Below are positions 16,289 to 25,042 of a stretch of DNA of 64,000 nt, one piece after another. The DNA is taken from NCBI GenBank assembly GCA_034670025.1, contig JAXMOE010000005.1, forward strand, positions 62,001-126,000, in the 5' to 3' direction. Positions within the stretch are counted from its first letter, which is position 1. Each line of letters begins with the position of its first letter. Under the pieces are notes generated by a model that searched no databases, was not told where the DNA came from, and saw only the letters and a list, made by a program, of their open reading frames with translations. The DNA is from PGYR01 sp034670025 (GTDB lineage: Bacteria > Bacteroidota > Ignavibacteria > Kapaibacteriales > UBA2268). The position numbers and the translations under genes are program-made.

Positions 16289-17207
16289 AGTCGGCTTAGT
16301 TGCCTTAGCTGGAATAGTTATGTTAGTTGTGGGCGTTATGCTGGGGGAGAATTTCTCACTTAGCGGCACCGAAAAAACTGTACAGTTTATGTTCCCCAAC
16401 TCTGGCGGAATGAAGCCATCGGCACCAGTTGTAGTCAACGGTGTAGAACGTGGCAAAGTTTCTTCTATTGAGAACACAGCTGACTCAGTGCTGATAACGG
16501 CTACACTCGACAGAATAGATGATATAACTACTAATGCGAGAGCGAGAATATCGATATTAGAAATTACTGGTGGTAAGAAATTAGAGGTCTTCCCTGGTAA
16601 TTCTGGCTCAGCTATTACATCCGATTTTGTGATACGTGGTAGAACAGCAGCTGATTTGGGTGATTTGATTGCCGACGTAGGCGAAGTTAGTGATGACCTT
16701 AAGAGCATAATCAAAGGGTTGGACACTCTAATTGTCAACGCCAATGGGTTACTCGGCGACACACTGCTAATGGCAAACTTACGCTCTACAATGGATGACG
16801 CTTCGGAAACAATGACCCGAATCAATCGAATAGTAACCAACAATGAAGCTGAAATAAATTCAAGCATAAGCAATCTGGCTGAGCTTTCGGAACAGCTAAA
16901 CACGGCTGTGAAAGAGCAAACACCTAATATAGAACAGATAATCGCCGATATGAAACAGGTATCAGAAAAAGCCGTAACATTGGTAGATAAAGCTGACACG
17001 AGCTTCGACGATATTAACAGAATATCTGCCGACGTAAGAGCAATAATTGACGACATTCAGAACAACGAATCGCTTCTGAACAAACTCATATACGACAAAG
17101 CACTTGCGGAAAGATTAGACACAGTTATGTATAATCTTGGTACATTTATAGAGAAAATAGAAGAGCACGGAGTCAACGTCAACCTAAGATTAGGAACAAG
17201 ACCATAA
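16260..17207 (+). CDS. MCE/MlaD family lipid-transport protein
   Basis: A 315-residue MCE-domain protein. One N-terminal transmembrane helix (FIVGLVALAGIVMLVVGVML) anchors it in the inner membrane. The MCE domain (residues about 38-115: VQFMFPNSGGMKPSAPVVVNGVERGKVSSI) is followed by a long predicted coiled-coil/helical region. Family members form hexameric periplasmic rings or tubes that carry phospholipids between membranes, normally with an MlaE permease and MlaF ATPase. Neither partner gene is adjacent. The first codons and promoter are duplicated upstream at 13464-13594. An O-methyltransferase follows after 16 bases. Confidence 0.87.
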   Translation: MQSDKKREFIVGLVALAGIVMLVVGVMLGENFSLSGTEKTVQFMFPNSGGMKPSAPVVVNGVERGKVSSIENTADSVLITATLDRIDDITTNARARISILEITGGKKLEVFPGNSGSAITSDFVIRGRTAADLGDLIADVGEVSDDLKSIIKGLDTLIVNANGLLGDTLLMANLRSTMDDASETMTRINRIVTNNEAEINSSISNLAELSEQLNTAVKEQTPNIEQIIADMKQVSEKAVTLVDKADTSFDDINRISADVRAIIDDIQNNESLLNKLIYDKALAERLDTVMYNLGTFIEKIEEHGVNVNLRLGTRP

Positions 17208-17223
17208 GTAAAGGAAAAATATT

Positions 17224-17883
17224 ATGTCATCGAACCCAACACAAGTAACACCCGAAATATACGGTTATCTTCAAGATAATTTTTCATCAGAAGATGACTT
17301 TCTAAAAAATCTGAAAAAAGATGCTACAGAAGCAGGAATACCTGAAATCTGTATCTCGGAAGAGCAAGGGAAATTCTTACAATTCTACCTAAAGTCAATA
17401 GGTGCAAAGTATGTATTGGAAATTGGCTCACTCGCTGGTTACTCTGCTATCACTATGGCAAGAGCACTACCTGCAGACGGTAAGCTAATAGCTGTAGAGA
17501 TAAATGAAAAGAATGCGAAATTCATAGAACAGAAAGCAAAAGAAGCTGGATTAGAAAATGTGATAGAAGTAGTCAACCAAGACGCTAAGAAGTTTCTTGC
17601 AGATTGGAAACCAGACTTTGAACTCGATTTCGTGTTCGTAGATGCTGACAAAAAGGGCTACAAAGGCTACTTTGAATCAACTACTCCCCACATCCGAAAA
17701 GGCGGAGTTTTCGCTGCAGACAATGCTCTTGGCTTCGGTCACATAGCAGAAAAGAATCCGAAAAGCGAATCGGGCAATGTAAGGGCGATACAGCAATTCA
17801 ACGATATGCTCAACGAAAGTCCAGACTACGACACTTGCTTAGTAACTGTTGGCGACGGAATGGCAATGGGGTTGAAAAAGTAA
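17224..17883 (+). CDS. Class I SAM-dependent O-methyltransferase
   Basis: A 219-residue methyltransferase of the catechol/caffeoyl-CoA O-methyltransferase family. The SAM-binding motif I is VLEIGSLAGYSAI (residues about 60-72), followed by the acidic residue in AVEIN. FVFVDADKKGYKGYFE is the metal-binding/post-I region of this family, and ADNALGFG is present. It is soluble and presumably cytoplasmic. The substrate cannot be deduced. It sits in a run mlaD - methyltransferase - vWA-OmpA with gaps of 16 and 4 bases, so all three are likely co-transcribed. Confidence 0.9.
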   Translation: MSSNPTQVTPEIYGYLQDNFSSEDDFLKNLKKDATEAGIPEICISEEQGKFLQFYLKSIGAKYVLEIGSLAGYSAITMARALPADGKLIAVEINEKNAKFIEQKAKEAGLENVIEVVNQDAKKFLADWKPDFELDFVFVDADKKGYKGYFESTTPHIRKGGVFAADNALGFGHIAEKNPKSESGNVRAIQQFNDMLNESPDYDTCLVTVGDGMAMGLKK

Positions 17884-17887
17884 GCTG

Positions 17888-19321
17888 ATGATTAAGAAAA
17901 GCATATTAATCATATTCCTTGGCATATTGGTTGCCGCATGTGGTAGCAGAGAGAAGCCCAAAGGGTTTGCTATGCAACAAGATATTGATAATGATTATGA
18001 AATATCGGACACAGTAGAGTATGACAACATATACATTTCTGATTCTAAGCCAATTGATTCACTCGACCCAAACCAACTGATTTATGACATATTTCGATTA
18101 GAATATGATGATTACCCTGATGAGATACGCCTGTTTACTAGAGTCTATGACTCACTCGGTAACTTTGCTACCCAAATGGCAGATCCTTACAAGCAGAACA
18201 AAGACATAACATACTTCACACAGTTAGATGAAGAGTTGGGTAAGCTATACAAAAAGCGGATGGAAAATGTACCAGAGTTCACAGTTCGTGAATACGGTGC
18301 TGGCGATTCTATCCCCTACAACCTAATGCTAACAATAGATTACAGCGGTTCTATGGAGCCAGTACTCGACATTATTCACTTGGGTACAAACATACTTATT
18401 AATGAGAAGTTACACTACGACAACATTGGTATCAGTAGCTTCAACAATAAGTTTGACTACAAAGTACCGATGAACAAAGACACGACAACCCTTAAACAGT
18501 TGTTCAATGCCAAGAAAAATACGGAAAAAGGACTGTTCTCGGCTATGCGTAATGCCGTGGTAGAAAACATCAGAATCCTCAGTGAAACCAGCAAAGATGA
18601 CCCAAGAGTATTGGTACTGTTCACTGATGGCGATGACAACTACTCCAAAATTGACATTGGAAAAGTAATAGAGTATGCTAAGAAAGAGAAAGTACACATC
18701 TTCACCGTAGCGTTTGGCTACTCGCAAGATATGGAGCTTGTCTATATGTCGCGCTACACAGGTGGTAGGTTCTACAGAGCAAAATCGAAGCAAGAGTTAA
18801 TCGCAATTATACGTGATATATACAACAGCTTAAGACAATACTACCTAATCACATATAAGCCACCAGAATATTGGGGCTTCCACAAAGTATTCTCTGAGCT
18901 GACAGTACCGGGAAGAGATTCCACAATGGTAGCTATTGACAACTATGACACGAGCGACCTGTTCCCATGGAGTGATTTGGGTGAGGTCTTCAAAAGACCG
19001 ATATTATTTGAATATAACAAAGCCGATCTGCAACCAGAGTCAGAGCCAGTACTGAATGAAATAGTAGATGCAATGATGTCCAAGCCAACTATCCGGTTAG
19101 AGATACAAGGGCACACCGATAGTATTGGTGGTGAGGAATTCAATCAAGACCTATCCGAAAGAAGAGCCAAAGCTGTAATGGATGCCATAATCAGCAAAGG
19201 AATAGAAGAACGCAGGTTGCGTTACCGTGGCTTTGGTCTAAGTCAACCAGAAGCAAGCAACGAGACAGAAGAAGGCAGAGCTAAGAACAGAAGAACTATG
19301 TTCAAAGTTACAGCTCGTTAG
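17888..19321 (+). CDS. Lipoprotein with von Willebrand A domain and OmpA-like peptidoglycan-binding domain
   Basis: A 477-residue lipoprotein (lipobox VAAC, Cys18). Residues about 145-330 form a vWA domain with an intact metal site D151-Y-S-G-S155 and a later TDGDDN acidic loop. Residues about 365-475 are an OmpA C-terminal domain with ILFEYNKADLQPES, LEIQGHTDSIGG and LSERRAKAVMDAI, the set that binds diaminopimelate in peptidoglycan. The protein is therefore tethered to the outer membrane by lipid and to the cell wall by OmpA, exposing a Mg-dependent ligand-binding domain in the periplasm. A second vWA-OmpA gene lies at 22139-23491 on the other strand. Confidence 0.9.
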   Translation: MIKKSILIIFLGILVAACGSREKPKGFAMQQDIDNDYEISDTVEYDNIYISDSKPIDSLDPNQLIYDIFRLEYDDYPDEIRLFTRVYDSLGNFATQMADPYKQNKDITYFTQLDEELGKLYKKRMENVPEFTVREYGAGDSIPYNLMLTIDYSGSMEPVLDIIHLGTNILINEKLHYDNIGISSFNNKFDYKVPMNKDTTTLKQLFNAKKNTEKGLFSAMRNAVVENIRILSETSKDDPRVLVLFTDGDDNYSKIDIGKVIEYAKKEKVHIFTVAFGYSQDMELVYMSRYTGGRFYRAKSKQELIAIIRDIYNSLRQYYLITYKPPEYWGFHKVFSELTVPGRDSTMVAIDNYDTSDLFPWSDLGEVFKRPILFEYNKADLQPESEPVLNEIVDAMMSKPTIRLEIQGHTDSIGGEEFNQDLSERRAKAVMDAIISKGIEERRLRYRGFGLSQPEASNETEEGRAKNRRTMFKVTAR

Positions 19322-19417
19322 TGGAATAAAATTTTTATATATTTCTTACGTCTCTTTGATTAATAGATACTTTTCATTACTTTAGTAATAAGAATAAAAA
19401 TATAATTTAATATTATT

Positions 19418-19666
19418 ATGCAAGAAAACTATAAATATAAATCTGATTTCCTTTTTTCAAATTCCAGTTTTTGGAGTGGTTTTGGAAGTTCTTTCAATTT
19501 AGCTGGAAATTTCTATAATTTTAACACTTCAAAATCTGAAAAAGAAGCAGATAACAAAGCAATTAGAAGTGATTGGTCTGTTGTAGGTGAGAATCTTAAT
19601 ATCGCCTTTTTGAGACACTTAAATAAAACAAATAAGAAACTTGACAAAAAAGAACAACGAAAGTAA
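19418..19666 (+). CDS. Small protein of unknown function, coupled to DUF2335 gene
   Basis: An 82-residue polypeptide with an aromatic/Asn/Ser-rich N-terminal half (FLFSNSSFWSGFGSSFNLAGNFYNF) and a basic C terminus (NKTNKKLDKKEQRK). I do not recognise a family. Its 3' end overlaps the start of the DUF2335 gene by 26 bases, consistent with translational coupling, which is the main support that it is real. Confidence 0.45.
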   Translation: MQENYKYKSDFLFSNSSFWSGFGSSFNLAGNFYNFNTSKSEKEADNKAIRSDWSVVGENLNIAFLRHLNKTNKKLDKKEQRK

Positions 19667-20156
19667 AACTCCTAAGGAACAGGGAAAACTAGATATTTTA
19701 AATAATGAAACTGAAGAAACAGTTACTGAATTTATTGCCCTTCTAAAAAACTCTAATATTCCAAAGAGTAAACGAGAAAAAATCACATCTTTAGCTTTAA
19801 CTATAGTTGAAAAATCTTCCTCTTTTAGTGGCCCTATTCCTCCACCAATGTTGCTTGATGAATACGAAAAAATTGTACCAGGTGCAGCAAAAGATATAAT
19901 GTCTGAGTTTAAAGAACAGTCTAAACACAGAAGAAAACTTGAAAAAGATACAATAAATAGCCAAATTAAGCAAAGTGGCAGAGGTCAAATATTTGCTTTT
20001 GTTATTTCAATATTAATTATTTCTGTAAGTGGTTATTTTGCTTTTTTAGAACAATATACATTAGCTGGAGTATTTGGAACTGTGACGCTGTCTACAATTT
20101 TAAGTAGTTTCTTTATTGGGAAAAAGAAACAAGAAAGAAATTTAAAAGAAAAGTAA
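19641..20156 (+). CDS. DUF2335 family predicted membrane protein
   Basis: A 171-residue protein. The central part (GPIPPPMLLDEYEKIVPGAAKDIMSEFKEQSKHRRKLE) matches the DUF2335 signature (GPxPPP...Y..I.PGAA), followed by two hydrophobic segments (FAFVISILIISVSGYFAFL and TLAGVFGTVTLSTILSSFFIG) and a basic tail. The chosen start is TTG at 19641, overlapping the preceding ORF. An ATG further in would remove only a charged leader. The function is unknown; the family is often found in accessory DNA (recollection, not checked). Confidence 0.78.
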   Translation: MTKKNNESKTPKEQGKLDILNNETEETVTEFIALLKNSNIPKSKREKITSLALTIVEKSSSFSGPIPPPMLLDEYEKIVPGAAKDIMSEFKEQSKHRRKLEKDTINSQIKQSGRGQIFAFVISILIISVSGYFAFLEQYTLAGVFGTVTLSTILSSFFIGKKKQERNLKEK

Positions 20157-20212
20157 TATAGATTTTAACTTCAAGATAACTTTTCAACTATAAACCAATT
20201 CTAATTATTTCT

Positions 20213-20220
20213 TATATTTG
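20213..20220 (+). promoter_or_regulatory. Possible -7 element for the M28 peptidase gene
   Basis: TATATTTG matches the Bacteroidota TAnnTTTG element 28 bases before the ATG at 20249. No TTTG is found at the expected upstream distance, so support is weak. Confidence 0.25.
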
Positions 20221-20248
20221 TATTCAATCAACACAAAACTTTACAAAT

Positions 20249-21589
20249 ATGAAAAAGATACTTCTACTCTTACTATTGCCAACACTACTATTCACTAAGG
20301 AATTTAATCCCGAAGATTACGAAGACGACGTAGATAAGATAATAGAAGCATCAATCAAAAGTACTACAGGTTGGGAAAGATTAGAACACCTATGTAACAA
20401 CTACGCCAACCGACTCAGCGGCTCGCACCAGTTAGAAAGAGCAATCAGCTGGATATACGAAGAAATGACCGCAGACGGACTACATAATGTTCAGAAGCAA
20501 GAAGTATTCGTACCAAATTGGAAGCGACACTACGAATCAGCTAAGGTAGTATTCCCAATGGAATATAACCTAACAATGATGGGGCTTGGCGGCTCTGTTT
20601 CCACTCCGCAAGAAGGAATAACAGCAGAAGTATTAGTAGTACGTGACAAAGATGAATTAGAAAGAAGAAAAGACGAAGCCAAAGGAAAAATTGTCCTATT
20701 CAACGCACCATTCGTAAGCTACGGACAAACAGTCCAATATAGATTCTACGGTGCACAGTGGGCAGCCGACGCAGGTGCTATTGCGAGTATTATCCGCTCA
20801 GTCAGTCCAACTGGTATGGACAACCCACACACGGGGATGATGGCTTACGTCGATTCAATTCCTGCAATACCCCACGCAGCAATCACATTAGAAGGTGCTG
20901 AGCTACTGCAAAGATACCAAGACAATGGCACTACTCCTGTAATCAACTTAACTATGCACGCTAAGCACTACCCAGACGCTATCTCACACAACGTGATGGG
21001 TGAAGCAAAAGGTAGCACTATGGCTGACGAGATAATCTCCGTTGGTGGACACATAGACGCTTGGGATGCTGGACAAGGGGCACACGATGACGGTGGTGGC
21101 TGTATGAGCACTTGGGATGCTGTGAAGATAATAAACGACCTCGGTTTGGACAATAAACGTACTCTAAGAGCAGTAATGTGGACCAATGAAGAAAATGGTG
21201 CTATGGGTGGTAAAGAATATGCTAAGGGCTTTGCTAACGAAAAACACGCTATGGCATTCGAGTTTGACGTAGGTACATTTGCTCCACTTTATATTCGCTT
21301 CTCTGGTTCGGAGGAACTCTTTGAACAAGTGAAGAAGTTCGAACCATTATTACAAAAAGTGAACCCACAAATCACAGTAGCCAAAGGTGGCGGCGGTGTT
21401 GACATTGGCCCACTTATGGAAACTGGCGTACCCGGTATGAGCTTGAGCACTGATGACCAAGGCAAATACTTCTGGTATCACCACTCCCCTGCCGATACTT
21501 TCGACAAGGTTGACGAACAAGACTTCAAAAAATGTGTAGCAGCCATTGCTGTTACTATTTACTTATACTCTAATTTAGAACTAAACTAA
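20249..21589 (+). CDS. Secreted M28 zinc aminopeptidase/carboxypeptidase Q-like
   Basis: A 446-residue secreted metallopeptidase with signal peptide MKKILLLLLLPTLLFT. A PA-type insert (residues about 105-240: TAEVLVVRDKDELERRKDEAKGKIVLFN) precedes the M28 catalytic core. Zinc ligands and catalytic residues are visible: His268 and Asp270 (GGHIDAWD), Asp280/281 (HDDGGG), Glu314/315 (WTNEENGAMGG), Asp340 (EFDVG) and His in FWYHHSPADT. The order matches plasma glutamate carboxypeptidase/carboxypeptidase Q-type dipeptidases, which release N-terminal residues from peptides. It is likely periplasmic. pyrE follows after 11 bases. Confidence 0.9.
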   Translation: MKKILLLLLLPTLLFTKEFNPEDYEDDVDKIIEASIKSTTGWERLEHLCNNYANRLSGSHQLERAISWIYEEMTADGLHNVQKQEVFVPNWKRHYESAKVVFPMEYNLTMMGLGGSVSTPQEGITAEVLVVRDKDELERRKDEAKGKIVLFNAPFVSYGQTVQYRFYGAQWAADAGAIASIIRSVSPTGMDNPHTGMMAYVDSIPAIPHAAITLEGAELLQRYQDNGTTPVINLTMHAKHYPDAISHNVMGEAKGSTMADEIISVGGHIDAWDAGQGAHDDGGGCMSTWDAVKIINDLGLDNKRTLRAVMWTNEENGAMGGKEYAKGFANEKHAMAFEFDVGTFAPLYIRFSGSEELFEQVKKFEPLLQKVNPQITVAKGGGGVDIGPLMETGVPGMSLSTDDQGKYFWYHHSPADTFDKVDEQDFKKCVAAIAVTIYLYSNLELN

Positions 21590-21600
21590 TAAAATTTAAA

Positions 21601-22128
21601 ATGATTAAACAAGAACTTTGCAAGAATATATATGATGTCGCTCACATAACTGGTGAGTTCAAACTACGTTCAGGCGTTACGAGCAACGAATACTTCGATA
21701 AATATCAATTCGAATCACGCCCAAATCTGTTAAATAGTATAGCTAAATATATCTCACAAGATATTATGCCTGGCTTACAGTTCGACTTACTTGCTCCATT
21801 AGAAATGGGTGGAATACCAATAGCTACAGCTATTTCGCTTCAAAATGATTTGGATATGGTATTAGTAAGAAAGGAAGCCAAAGAATACGGCACATGTAAG
21901 CTTGCTGAAGGCCCAGATATAAAAGGTAAAAGACTACTAATCATAGAAGATGTGGTAACCAGCGGTGGTCAAATTGTACTTAGTGCGAATGATTTGCGTG
22001 AACGAGGTGCTATAGTAGAAGAAGCTATTTGCGTGATTAATAGAGAATCTACTGGTGAAGAGAATCTGAAAAAAGAAGGAATCAAACTCCACTCACTATT
22101 TACTATGAGTGAGCTGAAGGGTAGTTAG
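21601..22128 (+). CDS. pyrE: Orotate phosphoribosyltransferase
   Basis: A 175-residue type I phosphoribosyltransferase. The PRPP-binding motif LLIIEDVVTSGGQ (acidic pair E116-D117) and the N-terminal GEFKLRSGVTSNEYFDKY element (the orotate/PRPP-binding K-x-R-S-G) are diagnostic of OPRTase, which makes OMP from orotate and PRPP in pyrimidine synthesis. The flexible loop region RKEAKEYGTCKLAEGP is present. It is a little shorter than E. coli PyrE (213 residues). It overlaps a hairpin shared with the convergent vWA-OmpA gene. Confidence 0.9.
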   Translation: MIKQELCKNIYDVAHITGEFKLRSGVTSNEYFDKYQFESRPNLLNSIAKYISQDIMPGLQFDLLAPLEMGGIPIATAISLQNDLDMVLVRKEAKEYGTCKLAEGPDIKGKRLLIIEDVVTSGGQIVLSANDLRERGAIVEEAICVINRESTGEENLKKEGIKLHSLFTMSELKGS

Positions 22129-22142
22129 TTTCTGCTAACTAC
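22121..22142. terminator. Hairpin between convergent pyrE and vWA-OmpA genes
   Basis: GTAGTTAG pairs perfectly with CTAACTAC around TTTCTG. It includes the last codons and stop codons of both genes. No strong T run follows on either side, so termination is inferred from position. Confidence 0.4.
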
Positions 22143-23491
22143 TTAGCTATAATTATTATCTCGGTTCGGCGATTGAGTTTTCTACCGAAATCAGTTGTGT
22201 TTGAAGCGATTGGTCTTCTTTCTCCGTAACCATTAGTCTTAATTCTTCTGGCTTCAATACCATTTTTTATCAGATAGCGTTTTACAGATTCAGCTCTCTG
22301 CTTCGATAGTCTGTCATTAGTAGCATAGCTACCAATAGCATCAGTGTGGCCTTCAATCATAACGACAACATTCTCTCTGTTCTTCATAAATTCCGTCATT
22401 ACTTCTAACTCAGGAACAGTATCGGGCAAATCAGAACTGCCAGTTTTGTAGAGCATATTCTCGATAATTAACTTTCTACCTAACTCAACTATTGGAATTG
22501 TCTTTTTAGTTAACTCTTCTTTTTTCTCATTGATAATAGCAATATCAATACTATCAGGAATAGCTGGTTTTTCAGTTCTATATTTCAGAGCATATAGATT
22601 TGTCAGCTGATTGGAGAAATTATCTAAGATAGTAGAGAACGGATAGTCTATGTCATAGAAATTCCCACGAGTGTTCGACGATATATAATTATAAGCCGTC
22701 AATCTAGGTGGTACTATACTAAAGACCCTTACCTGCTCTTCAAACAGTTTGGTTGTTATTGACTCTGTTGTGTGGTCACTCGTTCCTTTGCCTGTCTCAC
22801 CAGCTTGATGATACGGAGCATCAGTAACTAATAGAGCAACTTTGTTGGCTGCAGGTCTGAACTCAATTTGGTCAGCAGTTGCTTCCAATGCTTCCAAAGC
22901 ATTTTCCTTCACATCGCCACCGCCTCTTGCTTTCACTCTACCAATCCAGGTAAGGAAGTCATTCACATCTGGAGTAGGCTGATAAACCTTATCTACCTCA
23001 TCGGAAAACAAAACTAAACCCAAAGTATAATCAATACCACGAGTTTTGAGGAATTTTGTCAAATCACGAACTTTTTTTCGCACTGCATCAATATATGATT
23101 GCATAGAACCAGTTTGGTCTATCACGAATACAAAATCAACAGGAACTCGTTCGTTGATTGACAATTTATCGACTGAAATAACTTGGTGTTCTTTGCCATT
23201 TTCTAACACATTGAGCCCTTCAGAATACAAAGTATCCAAAGGTTGTCCATATATATTATATGCCTCTACTATCACTTTTATTATAGGATAGTGAGAAATA
23301 TCTACATTCTGAATAGTTAACTTTATCTCTTTTTGCTCATAAGTTACTTGTGCAGTACGCATCAAGTTTTTCTTCTTTGCTAATGAATCACTTGAAGAAG
23401 GTGTATTACTAAGTGTATCTACTTGATTTGCAGACAACATAGCAAACGAGACAATGAATGTAAATAAAATTATATATGTGTTTCTCATCAT
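22139..23491 (-). CDS. Periplasmic vWA-OmpA protein
   Basis: A 450-residue protein with a cleavable-type signal peptide (TYIILFTFIVSFAMLSANQ) and no lipobox. Residues about 118-300 form a vWA domain whose metal site is D125-Q-T-G-S129, the DxTxS variant. Residues about 340-450 are an OmpA domain with LYKTGSSDLPDTVPEL, MIEGHTDAIGS and LSKQRAESVKRYLI. The domain order is the same as in the 17888-19321 gene but the anchoring differs (soluble rather than lipidated), so the two may act at different radial positions of the envelope. It is downstream of the three-gene minus-strand operon but separated from it by a terminator. Confidence 0.88.
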   Translation of the reverse strand: MMRNTYIILFTFIVSFAMLSANQVDTLSNTPSSSDSLAKKKNLMRTAQVTYEQKEIKLTIQNVDISHYPIIKVIVEAYNIYGQPLDTLYSEGLNVLENGKEHQVISVDKLSINERVPVDFVFVIDQTGSMQSYIDAVRKKVRDLTKFLKTRGIDYTLGLVLFSDEVDKVYQPTPDVNDFLTWIGRVKARGGGDVKENALEALEATADQIEFRPAANKVALLVTDAPYHQAGETGKGTSDHTTESITTKLFEEQVRVFSIVPPRLTAYNYISSNTRGNFYDIDYPFSTILDNFSNQLTNLYALKYRTEKPAIPDSIDIAIINEKKEELTKKTIPIVELGRKLIIENMLYKTGSSDLPDTVPELEVMTEFMKNRENVVVMIEGHTDAIGSYATNDRLSKQRAESVKRYLIKNGIEARRIKTNGYGERRPIASNTTDFGRKLNRRTEIIIIAK

Positions 23492-23513
23492 AGTGCAAGT
23501 TACTGAAAGATAG

Positions 23514-23550
23514 TATAAAAAAAAACCCCTCTGTTACTAACAGAAGGGCT
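23514..23550 (-). terminator. Strong terminator of the GldM-like/barrel operon
   Basis: On the minus strand CCCTTCTGTTA pairs with TAACAGAGGGG (11 pairs including one wobble), followed by eight or nine T residues. It lies about 25 bases after the stop of the last operon gene. Confidence 0.88.
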
Positions 23551-23574
23551 TGTTTAAAATAATTGTCAAAACTT

Positions 23575-25014
23575 TTAGATTGTGATCCTTAAAATAGGGC
23601 TAATCATAAAGAAGTTTTGAATTTCGTATGGTCTAATTTCATCTCTCAAAATAGTTGAGAACTTACCTTCTAACAAGAACCAATTACCAAATATCGGCAA
23701 ATAAGCTTGTGCCATTAATATCTGATTAGAAACTTGAGCACTCAAACTAAATGGAAATGCTTGTTGGTTTCTGTACTGAGCTTTGAAAAAGAACCAATCG
23801 CCAAATGAATCTGGCTTATAAGATTGCAAGTCAGCTACACCATTTCTTTCAAGAGTGTATGTGAAATCTTCTTGGTACAATAAGTATTCATCAACTTGAG
23901 CATAACTAGCACCAACTTCAAATTTGAAATAGTGAGAAGGAGTGTTATCTCCACCTAACCACCAATTGTAAAAAACAGTCGCTTGACCAGTTTCTCTTAA
24001 CAAAGGAGCAATTCCTAATACTTGTACATTATCGTTGCCACCTCTACCATCAATAAACGTTGCTTCAGTATTACCATAGATACCATAATCGCCAGGTGCT
24101 ACTGTCTCAGTTCTCAAATCACTAAAAGGTAACTCCAAATTCAATCCAACACCAAATTGTGGGTGAAATGGCATGTGAACGTCAACACCTGCAACTATCT
24201 TACCGTCAGGTCCTGAGTTCAAAGTTCTATTACTTACCCAAGAAAAAGCAGTTCCTTCATTATCAATACCGGATGAGTGTCTGTAAGCACCACCCAATTT
24301 CGCATTGATTAATCTCGGCACATACTCACGAGTTTCTGGGTCAGTATTGTTCATCAATGGTCTTTGTAAAGTTAATTTACTTTCACCAGATGACCAGAAT
24401 TGGTATCCAACTCTATCAGTTCCAACTTTGTTGTTTATCCAAAAACCAGTTTCACCAACTTTGAGAGTTTGCTCAAATAAAGACAAAGTAAATGCTTGAA
24501 TCTTGTCTTCTGGCTTCAAGTAATCTTGTATAGCAGTTGCCTCAGACGGCTTTACAGGTACTTCAGGCGGAACCTCAATATAACAATATGTACGAGGATC
24601 AGCACCAGGAGTTGGTCTTTCAAATCTATTATAATTCTTATCACCTGATAAGTATTTAGATATTGTTTTAATATTCTGATCTATCTCTTGTGGGTTCATT
24701 ACTGCATCACCACATGAAATTAGTAATATTTCGTATTTTCTTTCTCTCGGTGGCTTAGGTGAAGCCAATACCTCAATCTCTTCAATATTCAACTCATTTT
24801 TTGAGTATCCATATATAGAAAACGCTTGATATATTTGGAATTGCAAATCTGGTTCACAAACCTTCCAACGAGGGAACATTTTTCGTAACTCAAAATCTAT
24901 TGTCATTAGTGAGTCAACGTAGTCGTAATCACCAGATGCTTGAGCGTAGCTACTGTATGTAGTTCCTGCTATCATCATGATGCTTACTATAATTAAAGAT
25001 GTTATTTTTTTCAT
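23575..25014 (-). CDS. Outer-membrane beta-barrel protein with unknown N-terminal domain
   Basis: 479 residues from the ATG at 25014, chosen because MKKITSLIIVSIMMIAGTTYSSYAQA is a normal signal peptide; an upstream ATG at 25053 would add 13 residues and overlap the preceding gene. Residues about 30-190 are a mixed domain with Cys pairs (KVCEPDLQ, LLISCGDAV, RTYCYIEV) that I do not recognise. From about 195 on there are alternating hydrophobic/polar strands rich in Trp, Tyr and Gly, ending in a hydrophobic strand (MISPILRITI), typical of an outer-membrane barrel. It is third in an operon with a GldM-like protein and another barrel fusion. Confidence 0.7.
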   Translation of the reverse strand: MKKITSLIIVSIMMIAGTTYSSYAQASGDYDYVDSLMTIDFELRKMFPRWKVCEPDLQFQIYQAFSIYGYSKNELNIEEIEVLASPKPPRERKYEILLISCGDAVMNPQEIDQNIKTISKYLSGDKNYNRFERPTPGADPRTYCYIEVPPEVPVKPSEATAIQDYLKPEDKIQAFTLSLFEQTLKVGETGFWINNKVGTDRVGYQFWSSGESKLTLQRPLMNNTDPETREYVPRLINAKLGGAYRHSSGIDNEGTAFSWVSNRTLNSGPDGKIVAGVDVHMPFHPQFGVGLNLELPFSDLRTETVAPGDYGIYGNTEATFIDGRGGNDNVQVLGIAPLLRETGQATVFYNWWLGGDNTPSHYFKFEVGASYAQVDEYLLYQEDFTYTLERNGVADLQSYKPDSFGDWFFFKAQYRNQQAFPFSLSAQVSNQILMAQAYLPIFGNWFLLEGKFSTILRDEIRPYEIQNFFMISPILRITI

Positions 25015-25042
25015 ATTTATATTTCTTTCTGTTTTACAATTT

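Noticed and set aside
16082..17056. 324-codon ORF on the minus strand across the MCE gene
   Set aside because: It is antisense to a convincing MCE-domain protein. Its product is a Ser/Ile/Leu-rich string with no signal peptide or motif, and it spans the repeat region at its 3' end.
20191..20200. TAAACCAATT half of the mlaD palindrome upstream of the M28 gene
   Set aside because: Only one arm is present (the second arm is missing), so it is probably chance in AT-rich DNA.
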